From Anaerolineales bacterium (GTDB lineage Bacteria > Chloroflexota > Anaerolineae > Anaerolineales > UBA4823): a stretch of 64,000 nucleotides of DNA. The notes beneath the pieces were generated by a model. The model was not told where the DNA came from. It searched no databases and saw only the letters and a list, made by a program, of their open reading frames with translations. Of the stretch, positions 41,584 to 50,871 are shown one piece after another; position 1 is the stretch's first letter, and the number at the start of each line of letters is the position of its first letter. The stretch lies in assembly GCA_003105035.1 (NCBI GenBank), contig PQAL01000010.1:62001-126000 (forward strand). Reading direction: 5' to 3'. A program made the translations under genes and the position numbers.

Positions 41584-44500
41584 CTACCTGACCAATTCTT
41601 CTGCCTTGATGTAGGCGTTCAAGGCTTCTTGTAAATCACTCTTCTTGGAATGCGCATCACCCAGGGTAACCCACATGTCGGTATCGACTGGGAAGCGGTA
41701 GAGCGCTTCCTGCAGGTCCTTGATGATCTCATCCAGGTGATAATTCTGTTTAATCAAATCCGCATAATAATTAGCAGCCTGCGATGGCTGACCCTGGCTG
41801 AGTGCATGGCGGGCTTCTGCCAGGCTACTCTCGGCTGCAAGCTTAGCAGGCGGCACTTCTTCCTGTGTAATGACAGCTTCAGTCACTGGTAGTGTGACTG
41901 GGAATTCAGGTACCAGTGGAGCGGATTCTTCATCGGGCGGGACAGCTGATTCGACCGCAGGTTGAGCAACTTCTTCAACCGCGGCAACGGCGAGTATCTC
42001 TGGCAGCGGAGGTTCTGGGACTATTTCCTCAGGAGCTTGGGCTGGAGTAGTTTCCTGCTCCCCTGCCAGGCTGGCAACTACCGCTGCAGCAGCCAGCTTT
42101 TCTGCAGCAGAGCTTTCAACTTCTGGGGTAGCCTGCTGTGGTTCTTCTGCTTCGGTTATTTCCTTGAGCCAGTCAGGCAGCTCTTCCGGTTCCCACTCCA
42201 AAGCTTCTTCTGCACTGCCTGCGGTTTCTTTTTCGGACTCCGGCTGTTCAAGCTCAACCAACCAGGCTGGCAGCTCTCCTTCAGCCAGTTGTTCAGCTTC
42301 AGGTTGTATGATCTCTTGAGTTTCCTCAGCGGGTTGTTCCGCTTCTGGCTCCTCTCCCAGGCCTTTTATCCAGTCGGGTACCTCTTCTGCCGCCTCTGCT
42401 GGCGGGGTGGGATGAGCTAACACGTCTGTGACCGGTTCGAGCTCGAGCTTCACCCAATCGGGCGGTTGGACTTCTCCTTCAAGCCCGGGCATGACTAATT
42501 CATCCGTACTGTTGGCATCTTGTTCATCCGTCAGACCTTTAAGCCATGCAAATGCTTCCGGCTCTGTAGCGGACTCAGGCTCAGCTGGGATCAATTCTGC
42601 TTCAAGCGGTATAACCTCTTCCGTGGGAGGCACTTCTTGTGGAGCTATAATATTCGCATCAGGCTCAGGCAGTGGGGCGGCAGAAATTGCTTCACCAAGT
42701 TCAGTTGTGGCTACCAGGGGTGGCACTTGCTCAGGCTCCTCAGTAGCTGGTAGCTCCTCTGTAGAGGGTAGCTGTGGCTCTTCTTCATGTGCTTTTGAAA
42801 GCATCTCAGCCGCAATGACTGCTCCGGCTAACGCGGGTGCGTGTGTCCCGGGCGACTCCTCAGCGGGGATCGCTTCCTCTTCAACTTGGGACAGCTCTGC
42901 TGCAAGAGGTACTTCGATGGCAGGTAGGGCTTCTGGTGAGATTGTCTCCTCTACCGGTGTACCAGCCTCGGAAAGTTCCTCTGCTGGTGCTTCTGGGGTG
43001 AGTACTTTAAGCCAGTCGGGTAGCTCGTCCTCCGTCGCTGGCACTGCGGGAGCTTCAAGCTCGGCTGCTCCTGGTATCGCTGGGATTTCGGCTTGTTCGA
43101 TTGGGGTTACAACTTCAACTACTGGCTCTTCGACTGCCTCGGGTTCAGTCACAGGGGTTTTAGGAGTCTCACTACCTTCCATGAAAGCAGAGATCCCGGC
43201 TGTAAAAGCTGCAGCAGCTGCCAGAGATGACTTGTCTTCGCTGGATGCTGCAGGCTGTGGGATGTCGATATCTTTCAGCCAATCGGGGACTTCATCATCG
43301 GGGTTAAACGCCGGGCTGTCTTGCTGAGGGGCTATGGATGCGTTGGGTTTCTTCTCTTCGTCCAACCAATGGATGATTGAATCAGTCGGGCCTGGCTGAT
43401 GAGGTTCCAACCAGGGGTTGGAAATTTTATCTTCGTCAGCCTGGGCAGTCGGGGAGGCATTCGTAACGAATCCATCTGGTGCAATCCCACGCAACCATTC
43501 GGGGATCTCAGCCTGGATCGCTTCTTTACCTTCCGGGTTTTCCGCGCTTACTTCTTCGATATTGGCCGATTCTGGTGGCACCTGCGTACTTTCACCCGTC
43601 GCAGGTTTCCAACCAGCATCCTTCATCCAATCCGGAATCTCACCTTCTGGTTTGGATGTGTCGGTGATGATCTTCTCCACTTCCTGGGTATCCCAGATAA
43701 ACGGGGAGACACTGGGAGATGCGTTCGCGACTGGAGGGGCAGCCGAAGGCGCTTCAGCAGCCTTCAGCCATTCTGGGATATTTTCATCCGTTTGTTGGTC
43801 AAGAGAAATACCCAATGAGGTTGCCCAGGATGGCTGTTCAGGGGCTTCTCCAACCTGGATTCCAGATTTCCACTCCAGTCGTTCAATGTTTACCGCACTA
43901 TCCGGCACCTGGTCGGAGGTGATGGCTTCCTGCTCAGCAAAGGCAAAATAAGGGTCCATTGAGACGGAGATCTGGCGCGCATTTTTAACTGCGTCTGAAC
44001 CCTCGGCTTCGGGAAGTGAAACTGCCAGGATGCGGTTTGCATCCATACATAGCGGCATTTTTTTTAGGATATTTACGCAGGTGTCCACAGCTTCAACGCG
44101 CTGGGAAGTCTGGAAAAACATCTGAGCCAGCAGAAGCTGCAGGTCAGGCCGATTCGGATCTTCGGTGATCGCCGCACGCAGCTCTGCAATTGACTGGTCG
44201 AACAAACCTCCCTTGGCATACATCCTGGCCAGGGCACCGCGGGTCAGGCGCACCTTGGGGGGTTGCATACCATCCCGCCGGCCGTACAGGCGCCGCAGCT
44301 CATCCTGGATGGCAATGTTGGCCGGCTGGGCTTCATAAGCCAGCTCCATGTGCCAGATGGCAGCATCCAGGTTGTTCTCGTCTTCCCGGATGATACTCAT
44401 CCCAACATTAGAGATAAAATCATCGGGGATGGCCGACAACACGCGTTGGAAAATGTCGGTGGCATCACTGATGCGCTGTTGTTCCAGATGAGCTTTTCCT

Positions 44501-44637
44501 AAAAGACGATAGGTGGCGATGTGTTTCGGAAATGTGGAAAGAATATGGCGGCAATGAGCGACAGATTCATCCAGCTGTCCATTATCGATCATGCCTTCGA
44601 TTTCATGGTTATAAGCACGTAATGAAATTATGGCCAT
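41584..44637 (-). CDS. Large TPR protein with repeated P-[DEA]-W-[LIMV] motifs
   Basis: A 1017-residue protein with no signal peptide. Residues about 1-240 and 935-1017 are tetratricopeptide repeats (for example A-H-L-E-Q-Q-R-I-S-D-A and A-L-N-A-Y-I-K-A-E-E). Between them is a long, disordered-looking stretch rich in Glu, Pro and Ala. It holds nine motifs of the form P-D/E/A-W-L/M/I/V followed mostly by Lys or Arg, spread over residues about 287-825 (such as I-P-E-W-L-K, V-P-D-W-I-K and L-P-D-W-L-K). The regular short motifs look like docking sites for a partner, with the TPR ends as further binding platforms. Proteins of this kind occur in Anaerolineae; the function is unknown. AGGAG precedes the ATG. 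Confidence 0.75.
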   Translation of the reverse strand: MAIISLRAYNHEIEGMIDNGQLDESVAHCRHILSTFPKHIATYRLLGKAHLEQQRISDATDIFQRVLSAIPDDFISNVGMSIIREDENNLDAAIWHMELAYEAQPANIAIQDELRRLYGRRDGMQPPKVRLTRGALARMYAKGGLFDQSIAELRAAITEDPNRPDLQLLLAQMFFQTSQRVEAVDTCVNILKKMPLCMDANRILAVSLPEAEGSDAVKNARQISVSMDPYFAFAEQEAITSDQVPDSAVNIERLEWKSGIQVGEAPEQPSWATSLGISLDQQTDENIPEWLKAAEAPSAAPPVANASPSVSPFIWDTQEVEKIITDTSKPEGEIPDWMKDAGWKPATGESTQVPPESANIEEVSAENPEGKEAIQAEIPEWLRGIAPDGFVTNASPTAQADEDKISNPWLEPHQPGPTDSIIHWLDEEKKPNASIAPQQDSPAFNPDDEVPDWLKDIDIPQPAASSEDKSSLAAAAAFTAGISAFMEGSETPKTPVTEPEAVEEPVVEVVTPIEQAEIPAIPGAAELEAPAVPATEDELPDWLKVLTPEAPAEELSEAGTPVEETISPEALPAIEVPLAAELSQVEEEAIPAEESPGTHAPALAGAVIAAEMLSKAHEEEPQLPSTEELPATEEPEQVPPLVATTELGEAISAAPLPEPDANIIAPQEVPPTEEVIPLEAELIPAEPESATEPEAFAWLKGLTDEQDANSTDELVMPGLEGEVQPPDWVKLELEPVTDVLAHPTPPAEAAEEVPDWIKGLGEEPEAEQPAEETQEIIQPEAEQLAEGELPAWLVELEQPESEKETAGSAEEALEWEPEELPDWLKEITEAEEPQQATPEVESSAAEKLAAAAVVASLAGEQETTPAQAPEEIVPEPPLPEILAVAAVEEVAQPAVESAVPPDEESAPLVPEFPVTLPVTEAVITQEEVPPAKLAAESSLAEARHALSQGQPSQAANYYADLIKQNYHLDEIIKDLQEALYRFPVDTDMWVTLGDAHSKKSDLQEALNAYIKAEELVR

Positions 44638-44693
44638 AATTATAGGCTCCTGTTGTTAAGTATGCCTCATTCTAGCTGAAGTTGCAAGAGTTT

Positions 44694-44741
44694 AGCCAGC
44701 TTTAGCAGGCTAAAAGCCAGCTTTAGCAGGCTAAAAGCCAG
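44694..44741. repeat. Tandem 21-bp repeat, two copies plus a partial
   Basis: The unit AGCCAGCTTTAGCAGGCTAAA occurs at 44694-44714 and 44715-44735, and the first 6 nt begin again at 44736. Each unit contains complementary TTTAGC/GCTAAA arms, so it could fold. It lies between the TPR gene start and the hppA terminator, where it may affect the TPR gene's leader. Confidence 0.7.
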
Positions 44742-44776
44742 AAAATAAAATCCCTCCCAGCAGCGGGAGGGATTTT
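44738..44776 (-). terminator. Intrinsic terminator of hppA
   Basis: AAAATCCCTCCC (44747-44758) and GGGAGGGATTTT (44765-44776) form a perfect 12-bp stem with a 6-nt loop, 20 nt after the hppA stop. On the minus strand the T-rich tail (TTTTATTTT) completes a strong terminator. Confidence 0.88.
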
Positions 44777-44796
44777 AAGGTTGAAACCAGGAGTTT

Positions 44797-47175
44797 TTAG
44801 AACGGTGTAGCAGGTTTTTTACTGCTCAGGATCGCCCACCCAACCGCAACCAATAGCGCGAGCCCGACCACATAAGACACTGCAGGGGAGGTGCTATATT
44901 TTACGATGATGGGAGCCATGATCAGGCTGACCAGATTGACGACCTTGATCATGGGGTTAAGTGCCGGCCCGGCGGTGTCTTTCAGCGGATCACCAACGGT
45001 ATCACCGACAACACCCGCCTTATGTCGCTCGGAGCCCTTGCCGGTGTTCGCCTGAAGGTCCCTGGGTTCGTCTTCAATCGATTTCTTAGCATTATCCCAG
45101 GCGCCGCCGGTATTAGCCATAAACACCGCCAAGAGCTGGCCACTCAGGATGATGCCAGCCAGGAAGCCGCCCAATGCCTCTACCTGTAATAACAATCCGA
45201 CCGCCAGGGGTAATAGGACGGCGATGGTTGCCAGCGGGATCAGCTCTTTTTGTGCAGCCTTGGTAGAGATACCTACTGCCCGAGCATAATCGGGCTGGAC
45301 CTTGCCCTCCATCAACCCAGGGATGCGGAACTGGCGACGAACTTCCTCCACGATCAAGCCTGCAGCACGCGTGACGGCTTTGATGGATAGCGAGCTGAAT
45401 AACCAGGGAAGGGCACCACCCAGCAGCAAACCGACAAATACACGTGTGTCAGAGACACGGATGGAATCCATCACCGGAAAACCGAGCTGTGATTGAACCC
45501 GGCCGACATCGGTTATGAAAGAAGCAAATAGACTGACCGCGGCAATGACTGCCGATGCAATTGCCACACCTTTGGTGATGGCTTTCGTGGTGTTACCCAC
45601 CGCATCCAGATCCGCCATGATCTGGCGGGCTTTACGTGTTTCTTCATCATCCATGTCATGCCAGGCCATCTCGCCGATGCCGTTGGCGTTATCGGAGATG
45701 GGCCCGTACGAGTCCATGGCGACATTGTTCCCGGTGTGGCTGAGCATACCGATACCGATCATGGCAACTGCATACAAAACGTAGGTGGTTCCGTTAGAAC
45801 TGTAGAGCAGCACAGCCAGGATAAAGCTTATGACAATCACCACCAAGGCCCATACGCTTGATTCCATCCCCACGGATAATCCGGACAAGATGGTGGTCGC
45901 CGGACCGCCACGCGTTGAATCGACGATTTCCTTGACAGGAGCCTTCTTGGTGGAGGTGAAATAGGAGGTCAGCGGATTGTAGGCAACCGCAAGAGCGACG
46001 CCAATGGTGGTTAAGGCAGCCAAGCGCCAATCATCGGCATACCAGTAAGCCAGGGCGAACGACCATACTATGGTATTGATGCTCGACACTTCATATGAAC
46101 GGAACATGGCTTCTTCAGCATCATGAGCTCGCAGGAACTTGATGGGGAAGCCTTCCCAGATTGGGACGGTGAAAGTACCTAAAATGGAGCTGAGCACACC
46201 GATAGCTCGGATAATTAAGGGATATACGATCCACTTTAAGTCACCGGTCAGAGCAACCAGGGCTAACCCCAGGATCAGGCCAGAAACGATGGTCACCTCA
46301 TAGCTTTCGAAGATGTCAGCAGCCATTCCTGCGCAGTCACCTACGTTATCACCAACCAGGTCAGCTATCACAGCGGCATTTCGGGGATCATCTTCGGGGA
46401 TATCCTGTTCGACCTTACCCACCAGGTCCGCACCGACATCTGCAGCCTTGGTATAGATACCGCCTCCTACGCGCATGAATAGGGCTAGCAAGGTGCCACC
46501 AAAACCAAAGCCTAATAATGCATCCGGGGCGGCACGCCCGAAAATCATGAAGATCAGGGTGCCACCCAGAAGGCCCAAGCCATCGGTCAACATCCCGGTG
46601 ATTGTGCCAGCGTAATAAGCGATGGAGAGCGCTTCATTAAAACCGCGGCGGGCTGCAGAAGCTGCCCGGACGTTAGCCTCGATCGCCATGCGCATGCCCA
46701 GCTGACCGACAGTTAGTGAAAATGAGGCACCCATGATGAAGCCAATCATGCGGGCCACCCCGATGATGAGCAGGATCTGCTGGTAAGCAGCGGGGTTGCT
46801 TTCTTTTGTGATTCCCTCGGCACAGGTAGTCAATGCCTGGATATTATGAGCATCTACGCCCTGGAGGAAGATACAATGCCATTCACGGGCTTCCAAGGAA
46901 GGAGGAACGATATATACCGAAAGGAAGAGGACGACGGTTAGAACGATTATCAGGGGAAGAATGGAGCGCAATTGGCGGTTCAAATAGCTGTTCGCACCAA
47001 TGCGAATGGCGTTCCACACTTCCTGCATCTTTGGGGTGCCTTTATCCTTTGCCAGGACTCTGCCTCGCAGATACCAGGCATACAATAAGCTGATGATGGC
47101 AACAACCACCACACCCACGATAGCGATCTGCTCAAAGCTATTCAATCCATGTCGAGCTAAACCCAAGATATCCAT
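44797..47175 (-). CDS. hppA: Membrane-bound proton-translocating pyrophosphatase
   Basis: A 792-residue protein with about 16 membrane helices that couples pyrophosphate hydrolysis to H+ (or Na+) pumping. Pyrophosphate-binding motifs are D-V-G-A-D-L-V-G-K-V-E with D-I-P-E-D-D-P-R-N, D-N-V-G-D-C-A-G-M-A-A-D, N-D/N-A-N-G-I-G-E-M and S-E-R-H-K-A-G-V-V-G-D-T-V-G-D-P. The segment G-N-T-T-K-A carries Lys where K+-dependent enzymes have Ala, so this is probably a K+-independent, proton-type pump. GGAGGAGAG precedes the ATG. It saves energy in anaerobes by recovering pyrophosphate. Its leader carries a terminator-like hairpin. Confidence 0.95.
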   Translation of the reverse strand: MDILGLARHGLNSFEQIAIVGVVVVAIISLLYAWYLRGRVLAKDKGTPKMQEVWNAIRIGANSYLNRQLRSILPLIIVLTVVLFLSVYIVPPSLEAREWHCIFLQGVDAHNIQALTTCAEGITKESNPAAYQQILLIIGVARMIGFIMGASFSLTVGQLGMRMAIEANVRAASAARRGFNEALSIAYYAGTITGMLTDGLGLLGGTLIFMIFGRAAPDALLGFGFGGTLLALFMRVGGGIYTKAADVGADLVGKVEQDIPEDDPRNAAVIADLVGDNVGDCAGMAADIFESYEVTIVSGLILGLALVALTGDLKWIVYPLIIRAIGVLSSILGTFTVPIWEGFPIKFLRAHDAEEAMFRSYEVSSINTIVWSFALAYWYADDWRLAALTTIGVALAVAYNPLTSYFTSTKKAPVKEIVDSTRGGPATTILSGLSVGMESSVWALVVIVISFILAVLLYSSNGTTYVLYAVAMIGIGMLSHTGNNVAMDSYGPISDNANGIGEMAWHDMDDEETRKARQIMADLDAVGNTTKAITKGVAIASAVIAAVSLFASFITDVGRVQSQLGFPVMDSIRVSDTRVFVGLLLGGALPWLFSSLSIKAVTRAAGLIVEEVRRQFRIPGLMEGKVQPDYARAVGISTKAAQKELIPLATIAVLLPLAVGLLLQVEALGGFLAGIILSGQLLAVFMANTGGAWDNAKKSIEDEPRDLQANTGKGSERHKAGVVGDTVGDPLKDTAGPALNPMIKVVNLVSLIMAPIIVKYSTSPAVSYVVGLALLVAVGWAILSSKKPATPF

Positions 47176-47203
47176 CTCTCCTCCACTCTTGCGAATTAGA
47201 TTT

Positions 47204-47240
47204 TAAACAAACAAAATCCCCACACGCTAATGCGTATGGG
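47204..47240 (-). promoter_or_regulatory. Terminator-like hairpin in the hppA leader
   Basis: On the minus strand CCCATACGC pairs with GCGTGTGGG (47219-47240), 9 bp with one G-U wobble and a 4-nt loop, followed by GATTTTGTTTGTTT and then the hppA ribosome binding site. The wobble pairs only in the minus-strand RNA (it is a C-A mismatch on the other strand), which supports an RNA role. It could be an attenuator for hppA. Confidence 0.55.
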
Positions 47241-47384
47241 TTGAGCATATTTGAGTTTTTGAAAATAGATACATTTATTGAAGGTTCCGGCAGGCTGCGT
47301 TATTTTACCTAATCAAATAAAAAAAGTCAAATAACTCAATTAGATTTCTACAGATTAGCATTTCATTAGACTTCAGCGAACTAC

Positions 47385-47414
47385 TTGACTTTGCTCCTTT
47401 TTTTAATGTATAGT
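47385..47414 (+). promoter_or_regulatory. Sigma-70 type promoter of the Gld-type ABC operon
   Basis: TTGACT (47385-47390), an 18-nt spacer and TATAGT (47409-47414). The predicted start near 47421 gives a leader of about 120 nt before the first gene at 47545. Confidence 0.6.
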
Positions 47415-47484
47415 CTTACTCAGTGACTAGAGTAGTTATTCACATAGATTATGCGAAAAGGTTAACTGCATAGCGCTATTTGAT

Positions 47485-47520
47485 GGCACAGCCTCCGGGA
47501 GTTCGGCGGCCGTGCTTTTT
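47485..47520 (+). promoter_or_regulatory. Terminator-like hairpin in the leader of the Gld-type operon
   Basis: GGCACAGCCTCCG pairs imperfectly with CGGCGGCCGTGC across a 6-nt loop and is followed by TTTTT (47516-47520). The hairpin lies between the predicted promoter (47385-47414) and the first ATG (47545). A transcription attenuator is therefore likely; no leader peptide or known ligand motif was recognised. Confidence 0.5.
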
Positions 47521-47544
47521 GTTCATTATTTATAGGAGAAATTT

Positions 47545-48495
47545 ATGATCGAAGTTGAAGGATTGACCAAGGATTACGGTGCCAGGCGGGCGATCAATAA
47601 CCTCACCTTCCAGGCGAACTCAGGCGAGATCTTGGGTTTCCTGGGTCCGAACGGGGCTGGCAAGACCACCACCATGCGCATCCTGACTGGTTTCATGCCA
47701 CCCACGATGGGCACAGCCAGGGTAGCAGGTTTCGACGTGGTAGATAAATCCCTGGAGGTAAGAAAAAGAGTAGGTTATTTACCCGAAACCGTCCCCTTGT
47801 ACCCAGATATGACTGTTTTCGATTATTTGAAGTACATGGCAGACTTGCGTCATATCAAGAATGCTGACGAGCGGGTAGAGGATGTGCTTGAGATCGTCCA
47901 TATGGAAGAGCGGAGTAATGGGTATATCAGCAACTTATCCAAAGGTATGCGCCAACGAATTGGCCTGGCACAAGCACTATTGCATGAACCTGAAGTCCTC
48001 ATTCTAGATGAACCGACGATTGGCCTGGACCCTGCCCAGATCAAAGAGGTGCGTACATTGATTAAGGATATTGGAAAACAACGCACTGTCCTGTTATCAA
48101 CCCATATCCTGTCAGAAGCACAACAAATCTGCGACCGGGTCTTAATCATCAATAAAGGGGTGATCGTAGTCGAAGACACCCCGGAGCGGCTGCAAGCGGG
48201 GCTTAGTGGGGTGCAACGAGTTTCACTGCAAGTACAGGGTGACGGCGATGGATTGGAGAAGCTGATCAATGGGATTAGCGGGGTTGGGAAGGTGACCGGG
48301 CGAGGAGAAGGTGCGGTTGAAGTTGAGACTGCCCCAGGGAAAGACCTGCGCCCGATTATTGCCAAGAATGTAATCAAGGCGGGTTATGACTTGCTAGAGC
48401 TGAGGAATGTCGACCTGAGCCTGGAAGATATCTTCCTGGAATTAACCCGCGACGAACCTGCACCTCCGACTACCGACGATTCGGAAGAAGCTTAG
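47545..48495 (+). CDS. Gld-type ABC transporter, ATP-binding protein (GldA-like)
   Basis: A 316-residue ABC ATPase of the CcmA/GldA group: Walker A G-P-N-G-A-G-K-T-T-T, signature L-S-K-G-M-R-Q-R-I-G-L-A, Walker B L-I-L-D-E-P-T and H-loop L-S-T-H-I-L-S-E-A. An extra C-terminal domain of about 90 residues follows the ATPase core. It begins a four-gene set (ATPase, ABC-2 permease, GldG-like protein, DUF4340) that is conserved in many phyla and named after gliding-motility genes of Bacteroidetes, though most carriers do not glide. TAGGAG precedes the ATG. Confidence 0.88.
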   Translation: MIEVEGLTKDYGARRAINNLTFQANSGEILGFLGPNGAGKTTTMRILTGFMPPTMGTARVAGFDVVDKSLEVRKRVGYLPETVPLYPDMTVFDYLKYMADLRHIKNADERVEDVLEIVHMEERSNGYISNLSKGMRQRIGLAQALLHEPEVLILDEPTIGLDPAQIKEVRTLIKDIGKQRTVLLSTHILSEAQQICDRVLIINKGVIVVEDTPERLQAGLSGVQRVSLQVQGDGDGLEKLINGISGVGKVTGRGEGAVEVETAPGKDLRPIIAKNVIKAGYDLLELRNVDLSLEDIFLELTRDEPAPPTTDDSEEA

Positions 48496-48553
48496 AGAAC
48501 CAATTAATTCGGCTTTTTGATCAGTCAAGACAACCGTAACAAGGAAGGATTTC

Positions 48554-49294
48554 ATGCGAAACGTATGGATTATCGCTCGGAGAGAGTATAAATACTACTT
48601 CACCAGCCCGGTCGCTTATATCATTGTATTCTTCTTTATGCTCCTCTTGGGGATATTTTTCTATCTTAATCTCTCGTCAGCCATTCTGCAGGCAGCATAT
48701 ACATCATCAGCACCCGGGGTTCAAATCGTCATCAGCCCGATGGTCACACTATTGTTATTTGTCATGCCAGCAGTCAGCATGCGCACTATCTCTGATGAGA
48801 TACGCATGGGTACCATGGAGCTTTTATTGACCTCCCCGATTAAAGATTGGGAACTGGTGGTAGGTAAGTGGTTGGGGGCATTCTTGTTCATGCTCACGCT
48901 TTTAGCCGTGACATGGGTTTTCCCCATCGTACTAAATTTCCTGGTGAACCCAGGGATCGACCAGGGGGTGCTGCTGTCGGGATATCTTGGCTTGCTGCTG
49001 ATGGTGGCGAGCATGATCGGGATTGGGGTGTTCATCTCAACTCTATTCAATAACCAGATTGTGGTCTACTTTATCAGCCTGGTCGTCATGCTGGTCTTAT
49101 GGTTTGGATCCCAGCTGGCCAGCTCAAGTGGTGGGCTTGGCAGCCAGTTACTGTCGTATCTCTCCTATGTCGATCACTTTTATAGCTTCTACCAGGGAAC
49201 AATCGACCTGAGTGATACCGTCTACTACCTGAGCCTGACTGCACTGGCATTATTCTTTGGAACGGTATCGATTGAAATGCGGAGGTGGCGCTAA
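48554..49294 (+). CDS. ABC-2 type permease (GldF-like)
   Basis: A 246-residue membrane protein with about six helices: a short N-terminal arm (W-I-I-A-R-R-E-Y-K-Y-Y-F-T-S-P), then helices from about 20 to 240. The conserved R-T-I-S-D-E-I-R-M-G-T-M-E-L-L-L-T-S-P segment is the ATPase-coupling region of ABC-2 permeases. Substrate unknown. Its stop overlaps the ATG of the next gene by one base (TAATG), so the two are translationally coupled. Confidence 0.87.
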   Translation: MRNVWIIARREYKYYFTSPVAYIIVFFFMLLLGIFFYLNLSSAILQAAYTSSAPGVQIVISPMVTLLLFVMPAVSMRTISDEIRMGTMELLLTSPIKDWELVVGKWLGAFLFMLTLLAVTWVFPIVLNFLVNPGIDQGVLLSGYLGLLLMVASMIGIGVFISTLFNNQIVVYFISLVVMLVLWFGSQLASSSGGLGSQLLSYLSYVDHFYSFYQGTIDLSDTVYYLSLTALALFFGTVSIEMRRWR

Positions 49295-50865
49295 TGAAAA
49301 CGAACTGGCGTCAGATTATTCGGTATGGTGCGCTAATCATCGCGCTGCTTGCCCTGCTGGCTTCAGCAGGTTTATGGATCGTCCAGCACCAATGGAACCT
49401 GGCTTTGCAGATCTGTCTGGCTCTTTTTGTGATCGGGCTGGCAGTATTTGTGGTCATGGATCCGGGGGCAGTGCGGAAGGCACTGACCGGCCGGCAGGCC
49501 AAATACGGTAGTAATGCCCTAATTTTAGCTGCAGCTTTTCTGGGAATCCTGGTGGTGGTCAATTATTTGGCATATAAAAATACCAAGCGAATTGACTTGA
49601 CCGAAGATAAATCGAATACCCTGGCAAAAGAAACGGTAGAGGTGCTGAAAAGCCTGCCGGAAAATGTTGTGGCAAAGGCATTCTTTACCACCAATACGAC
49701 TGTTGCTACATCTAAAGATAGTGCGAAACTATTGTTGGAACAATATGTTTATGAGGGAGCCGGGAAATTCAAATACGAGTTTATCGATCCAAACAATGAT
49801 CCCGCAGCAGCCCAGGATGCAGGTATCACAGCAGATGGCACAGTCGTGCTTTATATGGGTAATGCCAAGCAGAGCGTGACCTCCATCTCGGAGGAAAATC
49901 TTACTGGAGCAATGGTCAGGCTAATGAATCCTGAAGCACACGTAATTTACTTCCTGACCGGTCACGGCGAGTATCCAATCACAGGCAGCGCTGACCAATC
50001 CTACACTGAGTTATCTGCTGCATTGGAAGCAAAGAATTATTCAGTGCAAAGCTTGAATCTGTTGGCGAAGTTGGACGTACCACAAGATGCCAGTGTGATC
50101 GTGGTCGATGGACCCAAGAAGCCACTCAGCGATGCTGAGGTGAGTATGCTGGATAGCTACATCAAAGATGGTGGCTCGGTGGTGGTGATGGAAGACCCTG
50201 CCCTTGACACGCAATTTGGTGACTCGCCCGACCCGTTAGCCAGCGACCTGTCCGCGAATTATGGCATCATCCTGGGGAATGATACCGTGGTGGACATGTA
50301 TGGGTACCAGGCATTTCAGAACCCATATTTTGCTGTTGGCTACCAATATGCTACCCACGCCATCACGTCCAAAATGGGTACCATGGGAACTGGTTTCCAG
50401 GGCGCCAGGACGGTCTCTGCGGATGATTCAACTGGGACGGATTACACCAAGTCGCAGTTGATCACCACGGTCGAGCAATCCTGGGGTGAGACCGATGCAA
50501 GCTCGATCCAAGCGAGCAATCCAGAATTCAATGAGGGCATTGATATAGCTGGACCTGTACCTCTGGCAGTAGTTGCCTCCGGATCCAACGATGCACGCCT
50601 GGTTGTCTTTGGAGATTCTGACTTTGCCACGAACGCATACTACGGATTTTATGGCAACGGTGAAATGATCGTGAACTCGGTCGATTGGGCTGCCAAGCAG
50701 GAGAATCTCATCAATCTGACCGCTAAGAATACCGTCGAGCGCACCCTGGTACAGCCGAAAACCTACACAATGGGTTTGATCCTGCTTGGTTCATTGATTG
50801 TCTTACCCGGGATTGTACTCGTGGCAGGCATCGGATCTTGGTTGGCTCGCAGGCGGCAAGGTTAA
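49294..50865 (+). CDS. GldG-like ABC auxiliary membrane protein
   Basis: A 523-residue protein with two N-terminal hydrophobic segments (about 10-30 and 35-55), a third near residue 75-95, a large extracytoplasmic domain, and a membrane helix close to the C-terminus (about 490-515) ending in A-R-R-R. The domain matches the ABC-auxiliary/GldG type: L-T-E-D-K-S-N-T-L-A-K-E-T-V, F-L-T-G-H-G-E-Y, a D-x-S-V-I-V-V-D-G-P block, and V-F-G-D-S-D-F. ATG 49294 is chosen because GGAGG (49281-49285) lies 8 nt upstream. Its role is to work with the GldA/F-like pair in moving an unidentified substrate. Confidence 0.82.
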   Translation: MKTNWRQIIRYGALIIALLALLASAGLWIVQHQWNLALQICLALFVIGLAVFVVMDPGAVRKALTGRQAKYGSNALILAAAFLGILVVVNYLAYKNTKRIDLTEDKSNTLAKETVEVLKSLPENVVAKAFFTTNTTVATSKDSAKLLLEQYVYEGAGKFKYEFIDPNNDPAAAQDAGITADGTVVLYMGNAKQSVTSISEENLTGAMVRLMNPEAHVIYFLTGHGEYPITGSADQSYTELSAALEAKNYSVQSLNLLAKLDVPQDASVIVVDGPKKPLSDAEVSMLDSYIKDGGSVVVMEDPALDTQFGDSPDPLASDLSANYGIILGNDTVVDMYGYQAFQNPYFAVGYQYATHAITSKMGTMGTGFQGARTVSADDSTGTDYTKSQLITTVEQSWGETDASSIQASNPEFNEGIDIAGPVPLAVVASGSNDARLVVFGDSDFATNAYYGFYGNGEMIVNSVDWAAKQENLINLTAKNTVERTLVQPKTYTMGLILLGSLIVLPGIVLVAGIGSWLARRRQG

Positions 50866-50871
50866 CCGGTT

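Noticed and set aside
42428-43327. Long plus-strand open frame rich in Ser and Gly
   Set aside because: It is exactly antisense to the Glu/Pro/Ala-rich part of the TPR protein; the composition mirrors that codon bias and there is no ribosome binding site.
44694-44741. Start of a CRISPR array
   Set aside because: The repeats are directly adjacent without spacers and no cas gene is near.
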